A stretch of DNA of 9,209 bases from Acidobacteriota bacterium. GTDB taxonomy: Bacteria > Acidobacteriota > Blastocatellia > Pyrinomonadales > Pyrinomonadaceae. The position numbers and the translations under genes were made by a program. The notes below the pieces were generated by a model. The model was not told the DNA's origin, ran no database searches, and was given only the letters and a program-made list of their open reading frames with translations. This document shows positions 6,581 to 9,209 of the stretch, piece after piece. Each line of letters opens with the position of its first letter. Positions within the stretch are counted from its first letter, which is position 1. The DNA lies in assembly GCA_963169175.1 (NCBI GenBank), contig CAUJFK010000156.1, positions 1-9,209 of the forward strand, in the 5' to 3' direction.

Positions 6581-8296
6581 TTATATCCGTATATTCCCGA
6601 TCTTTTCCGGCTTCTTCTCGTTGGTCGGCTTTAGGTAAGGTGCCTCATCCTGTTCCCGTTTTGACCGTTCGCCGGCGGAGTGCCATTTCATCCATTCTGA
6701 CGGAGCGTCGAATGTTTCGCCGCCGTGGGCAGTGATGCGCCGGCGGATGCGGCACATTACAGGCGTGTTTATGCCGACGCCGGAAATGATAGCCTGGCCT
6801 TTGGTCAAAGCGGGAAGTTCGGCAAGCATGGCGCGGCCGGCGCCTTCGACTGATTGGGCGACGGTTTGCTGGTCGATCGGGTTAACGATGCGCATTATTA
6901 TCTGGGTCATGCACTGCGACAGCACGTCCTGGTCAAGCTTGCCGGGCCGCTGAGTTATCAAACCTATACCGACACCGAATTTGCGCCCTTCGCTCAAGAT
7001 CTGTTTCAGCACGTTGGTCGAGACGACACTGTGGCCGGCGGGCGCAAAGCGGTGAGCTTCCTCCAATAAAGTAAAAACCGGATAGTCGAGAAAATTCTCG
7101 CCCTTGTCCACATGGCCGCCGACGGTCAGCTCGCGAGCTTTGTTCACACGCCTTAACAGCGTGCCGACGATCACCTGTTGCTCGGTCTGTTCAATCTCGG
7201 AAAGCTGCAAGATGGTGCAGCGGCCGGGCCGGTAGAGTTCGCTTAGTTCTATATGCTCGTGGGTGTGAAATATGCTGTCCTGCCGGTCGAACCGCGCGTC
7301 GAGCCGCCAAAGCAGGCCTTGTATCGAAGAGACATTTCCGCCATCACCCGCATCTTTATCGTCGCGGCCGTACTGCTGCTTCTGCACCTCATCGCGCAGG
7401 TCGTGATAGCTGTATAAATATTCGCGGCGGCCTTCGGCCTTCAGGCGGTCCTGCAGGCTTCTAAATGCCTGCCGCAGGAAATGCAGCATTTTGTCGGACG
7501 TGCCGTCTGGCAAAAGATATTTCACATCCGCCTCGGTCAATGTAGAAAAACGGACCTTTATTTTGTCCGGTGTGAATATCTTTACCTCAGGTTTGTAACC
7601 GTCATCGCCCGCGAACGCATTGTCACCTTGCACCGACGCTATTGTGTGATATTCGCTGTGCGGATCAACGATGAGAACGGCGGCGCGGTTGTAAGACTGC
7701 ATCAGTTCTTCGACAAGCACGCCGGCCGTGTAGGATTTTCCGGCACCGGTCGAGGCAAGTATCGCAAGATGGGTCGAGACGACATCGCGGACAGAGAGCA
7801 CCACCGGCACGTCGCCCGGTTCGCGTGTGAGAAGGCTGCCGATGTGCGCCGAGCCCGGTTGTAGAACGGTGCGCGGACTGAGCATCCCGGCCAGTGTTTC
7901 GCTTGAAGCAATGTGTACCGGATCGCCCGGCTGCGGCGGGATGCGCGGATTTACGAAATCGCCTAAGCGTTCGCTGAAATACCCGATCGTCGAAACCGTT
8001 ACTTCATATATCTCAAGATCGCCCTCGATCCCGATCAAGGACGCGACCGCCGCCGGCGGTGTGGCCGGATCAGCCAAAAACGCATCCGGCAAATTGCGCA
8101 CCAATTTTCGGGCCGTTATTGTCCCAACGATCCGCCGCCGCTCATCGCCGACCTTTGTCTCGTAATGGACAAATTCCCCGATCCGTGTCCGGTCGTTATC
8201 GCGGGTAATAAATAGATACTCATGCGGAAGAATCCCCGGGCCCTTTACCGTGCCGGTCAGCAGATCGTTCATGAAAAGCATTTTAATGCCGAACAC
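6581..8296 (-). CDS. HerA-type hexameric DNA-translocating ATPase (HAS-barrel + DUF87)
   Basis: This 571-residue protein has HerA architecture. An N-terminal beta-rich region (about 10-130) fits a HAS-barrel. The RecA-like ATPase follows: Walker A ASTGAGKS at 181-188, the HerA-typical LIVDPHSEY at 208-216, and Walker B-like FTLLEEAH at 408-415 with E412/E413. ITQRP at 447-451 sits in a sensor-like segment, followed by LSQCMTQIIMRI (459-470). HerA enzymes are hexameric DNA pumps, classically paired with the NurA nuclease in end resection, and also used as ATPase partners in several defence systems. No nuclease gene is visible nearby. A small variable insertion around 305-322 is rich in charged residues and Gly, and the last 30 residues are charged and probably disordered. 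The start is GTG 8294-8296; ATG 8279-8281 (residue 6) and ATG 8270-8272 (residue 9) are alternatives. DNA translocation is inferred from family. Confidence 0.9.
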   Translation of the reverse strand: MFGIKMLFMNDLLTGTVKGPGILPHEYLFITRDNDRTRIGEFVHYETKVGDERRRIVGTITARKLVRNLPDAFLADPATPPAAVASLIGIEGDLEIYEVTVSTIGYFSERLGDFVNPRIPPQPGDPVHIASSETLAGMLSPRTVLQPGSAHIGSLLTREPGDVPVVLSVRDVVSTHLAILASTGAGKSYTAGVLVEELMQSYNRAAVLIVDPHSEYHTIASVQGDNAFAGDDGYKPEVKIFTPDKIKVRFSTLTEADVKYLLPDGTSDKMLHFLRQAFRSLQDRLKAEGRREYLYSYHDLRDEVQKQQYGRDDKDAGDGGNVSSIQGLLWRLDARFDRQDSIFHTHEHIELSELYRPGRCTILQLSEIEQTEQQVIVGTLLRRVNKARELTVGGHVDKGENFLDYPVFTLLEEAHRFAPAGHSVVSTNVLKQILSEGRKFGVGIGLITQRPGKLDQDVLSQCMTQIIMRIVNPIDQQTVAQSVEGAGRAMLAELPALTKGQAIISGVGINTPVMCRIRRRITAHGGETFDAPSEWMKWHSAGERSKREQDEAPYLKPTNEKKPEKIGNIRI

Positions 8297-8309
8297 GATG
8301 ATTCTCTAA

Positions 8310-8324
8310 ACGGAGAGGCTCCGT
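8310..8324 (-). terminator. Weak hairpin between esterase and HerA genes
   Basis: ACGGAG and CTCCGT form a perfect six-base stem around a three-base loop. On the minus strand it is followed by only TTT, so it is at best a weak terminator. It lies after the esterase stop and 13 bases before the HerA start, so it could also limit ribosome access or transcript read-through. Confidence 0.3.
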
Positions 8325-8363
8325 CCTTCTGCGTTCTTTGCTTACTAAATTTCAATGTTGGAT

Positions 8364-9116
8364 CTATTTGGCGCTTTCGAACCGGTACTTCTCAAACTTA
8401 GGATCGCTTTTAAGTTCATGCTTTCTTAAAAATGTCCATGCATCGAGGTTGATCTGCTCTGCCCGGTCGTAGTAGGAATGTGTGTGGCCTTTTATCTCGG
8501 TAAGTTCTGAGTTAAAGCCATTGCTGTTCAGCGTGTCGCGTGTCGAGCGAACTACTGACAACGGGAATGATTCATCATTTGTACCGACAAAGATCGAGAT
8601 CGGTATTTTGCGTTTCGCCCTTTGAACAAACGAGGCCATGTTAGGCGCCAGCGATCCAGCATGAACGGCTGTCGCGGCAAAGTACTCTGATTCGAGCAAC
8701 GAGAGAGATATTGCCTGAATGGCGCCTGCAGAATGTCCGAAAAGGTAGATCCGCCGAGCGTCAATTGGATATTTGGCCTTCAAGTTCTCTACCAACGCGT
8801 AAATAAAATCCGGTCCGTCGGACTTTGTCCTCCATTCTTCGGAGTTCAACGAGTCCGGCCCGGCGAGCATAACGCCTTCTCGCTTTGCCAGATCCCGCCA
8901 TCTCTCAACCAGCGAAAGCCCATTGCGCCCAGAGCCGTGAAGTAAAACGATCACAGGCATCCTGGAAGATGGCTCCGACGTTTCCGGTACAAATAGATAG
9001 AACGTACGATTCTTATCTTCAAACCGAATAGACTCCTTTCCAATTTTCTGAGCTTGCGCCGAGGCAAGAAGTGTTAAGACTATGATGACTGTAGCGACTA
9101 GGTGATTAATTTTCAT
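8364..9116 (-). CDS. Secreted alpha/beta-hydrolase, LpqC/PHB-depolymerase-like esterase
   Basis: The protein has 250 residues from ATG 9114-9116. Residues 1-22 form a signal peptide (hydrophobic core HLVATVIIVLTLLASAQA), so it is probably exported. The alpha/beta-hydrolase fold is clear: VIVLLHGSG (55-63) at the oxyanion-hole position, nucleophile elbow GHSAG (127-131) with Ser129, VGTNDESFP (177-185) with Asp181, and GHTHSYY (210-216) with His211 or His213 as the base. This layout is that of the LpqC/Esterase_PHB family, which includes polyhydroxybutyrate depolymerase-like and feruloyl-esterase-like enzymes; the substrate cannot be read from sequence. The start at 9116 is preferred over an in-frame GTG at 9155. 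It begins with the signal peptide, and its ATG overlaps the TGA of the upstream frame in ATGA, suggesting coupled translation. The next gene downstream (HerA type) is 67 bases away, which may or may not be the same transcript. Confidence 0.85.
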   Translation of the reverse strand: MKINHLVATVIIVLTLLASAQAQKIGKESIRFEDKNRTFYLFVPETSEPSSRMPVIVLLHGSGRNGLSLVERWRDLAKREGVMLAGPDSLNSEEWRTKSDGPDFIYALVENLKAKYPIDARRIYLFGHSAGAIQAISLSLLESEYFAATAVHAGSLAPNMASFVQRAKRKIPISIFVGTNDESFPLSVVRSTRDTLNSNGFNSELTEIKGHTHSYYDRAEQINLDAWTFLRKHELKSDPKFEKYRFESAK

Positions 9117-9209
9117 ACAAAGATCGGGTTCGAGAAACCCAGTTGACGCAGGCACTTATTGGAAGTCCCCGCATCGCCGATCAGGATCACGCTCGCCGGC
9201 GGCTGGCGG
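9113..9209 (-). CDS. C-terminal tail of an unidentified gene cut by the right window edge
   Basis: On the minus strand an open frame enters at the right edge and runs 31 sense codons to TGA 9113-9115. The visible protein includes VILIGDAGTSNKCL and ends in LGFSNPIFV. Third codon positions are mostly G or C, as in the other genes here, and the stop overlaps the start of the secreted hydrolase as ATGA. These two points suggest a real gene end and a shared transcript. The fragment is too short to assign a family, and a chance open frame of this length is possible. Confidence 0.5.
   Translation of the reverse strand, partial: RQPPASVILIGDAGTSNKCLRQLGFSNPIFV

Noticed and set aside
7733..7756. HerA Walker A begins with Ala instead of Gly (A181), suspected of being inactive
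   Set aside because: The P-loop consensus allows Ala or Gly at that position, and the essential Gly-Lys-Ser is intact.
6009..8296. Calling the HerA row an antiphage defence system
   Set aside because: No recognised effector (nuclease, SIR2, DUF4297) or defence gene is visible; HerA alone is also a housekeeping or repair-type ATPase. Kept only as a hypothesis in the findings.
9117..9155. GTG 9155 as start of the secreted hydrolase
   Set aside because: It would place 13 extra residues before an ordinary signal peptide; ATG 9116 overlaps the upstream stop and begins the signal peptide directly.

Overview
The window looks like chromosomal DNA from a bacterium of moderate GC content. The best taxonomic hint is the secreted protein at the left edge. 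Its C-terminus carries tandem repeats of the type 'ADFDGDG-x-TD-x-x-VFRP...W', a style I associate with Acidobacteriota of the Blastocatellia group. This is an inference from repeat style, not a proof. No tRNA, rRNA, CRISPR array, insertion sequence or transposase was seen. Coding density is high, and the longest gene-free stretch is 167 bases.

Layout: (1) Positions 1-1951, minus strand: a large secreted protein, 650 residues visible and cut by the left edge. It has a signal peptide, three Asp-box (BNR) motifs, a DUF1906/Rv2525c-like glycoside-hydrolase-like domain, and at least four FG-GAP/VCBS-type repeats. (2) Positions 1952-2118: a divergent intergenic region with candidate promoters for both flanking genes and three short dyads. 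(3) Positions 2119-6012, plus strand: two large polytopic membrane proteins in tandem. The second is a clear member of the TIGR03663/Agl23 family (GT-C-like; HHDEG and YHGPT motifs). The first shares a layout with the DUF2298/'YYY' membrane proteins that often accompany TIGR03663. Together they suggest lipid-linked sugar transfer or translocation at the membrane. (4) Positions 9209 down to 6009, minus strand: a closely packed gene row. It begins with the tail of an unidentified gene and continues with a secreted LpqC-type alpha/beta-hydrolase (ATGA overlap). Next come a HerA-type hexameric ATPase and a KTSC-domain small protein (22-base gap). Last is a small multi-pass membrane protein (1-base gap). 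The last minus-strand gene and the Agl23-like gene converge, and their stop codons interlock in one TTAA.

I see no complete, clearly novel system. The observations most worth checking are the Asp-box/DUF1906/FG-GAP architecture, the GT-C pair with a degenerate 'YYY' region, and the HerA-KTSC-membrane protein cluster without the usual NurA nuclease partner in view.
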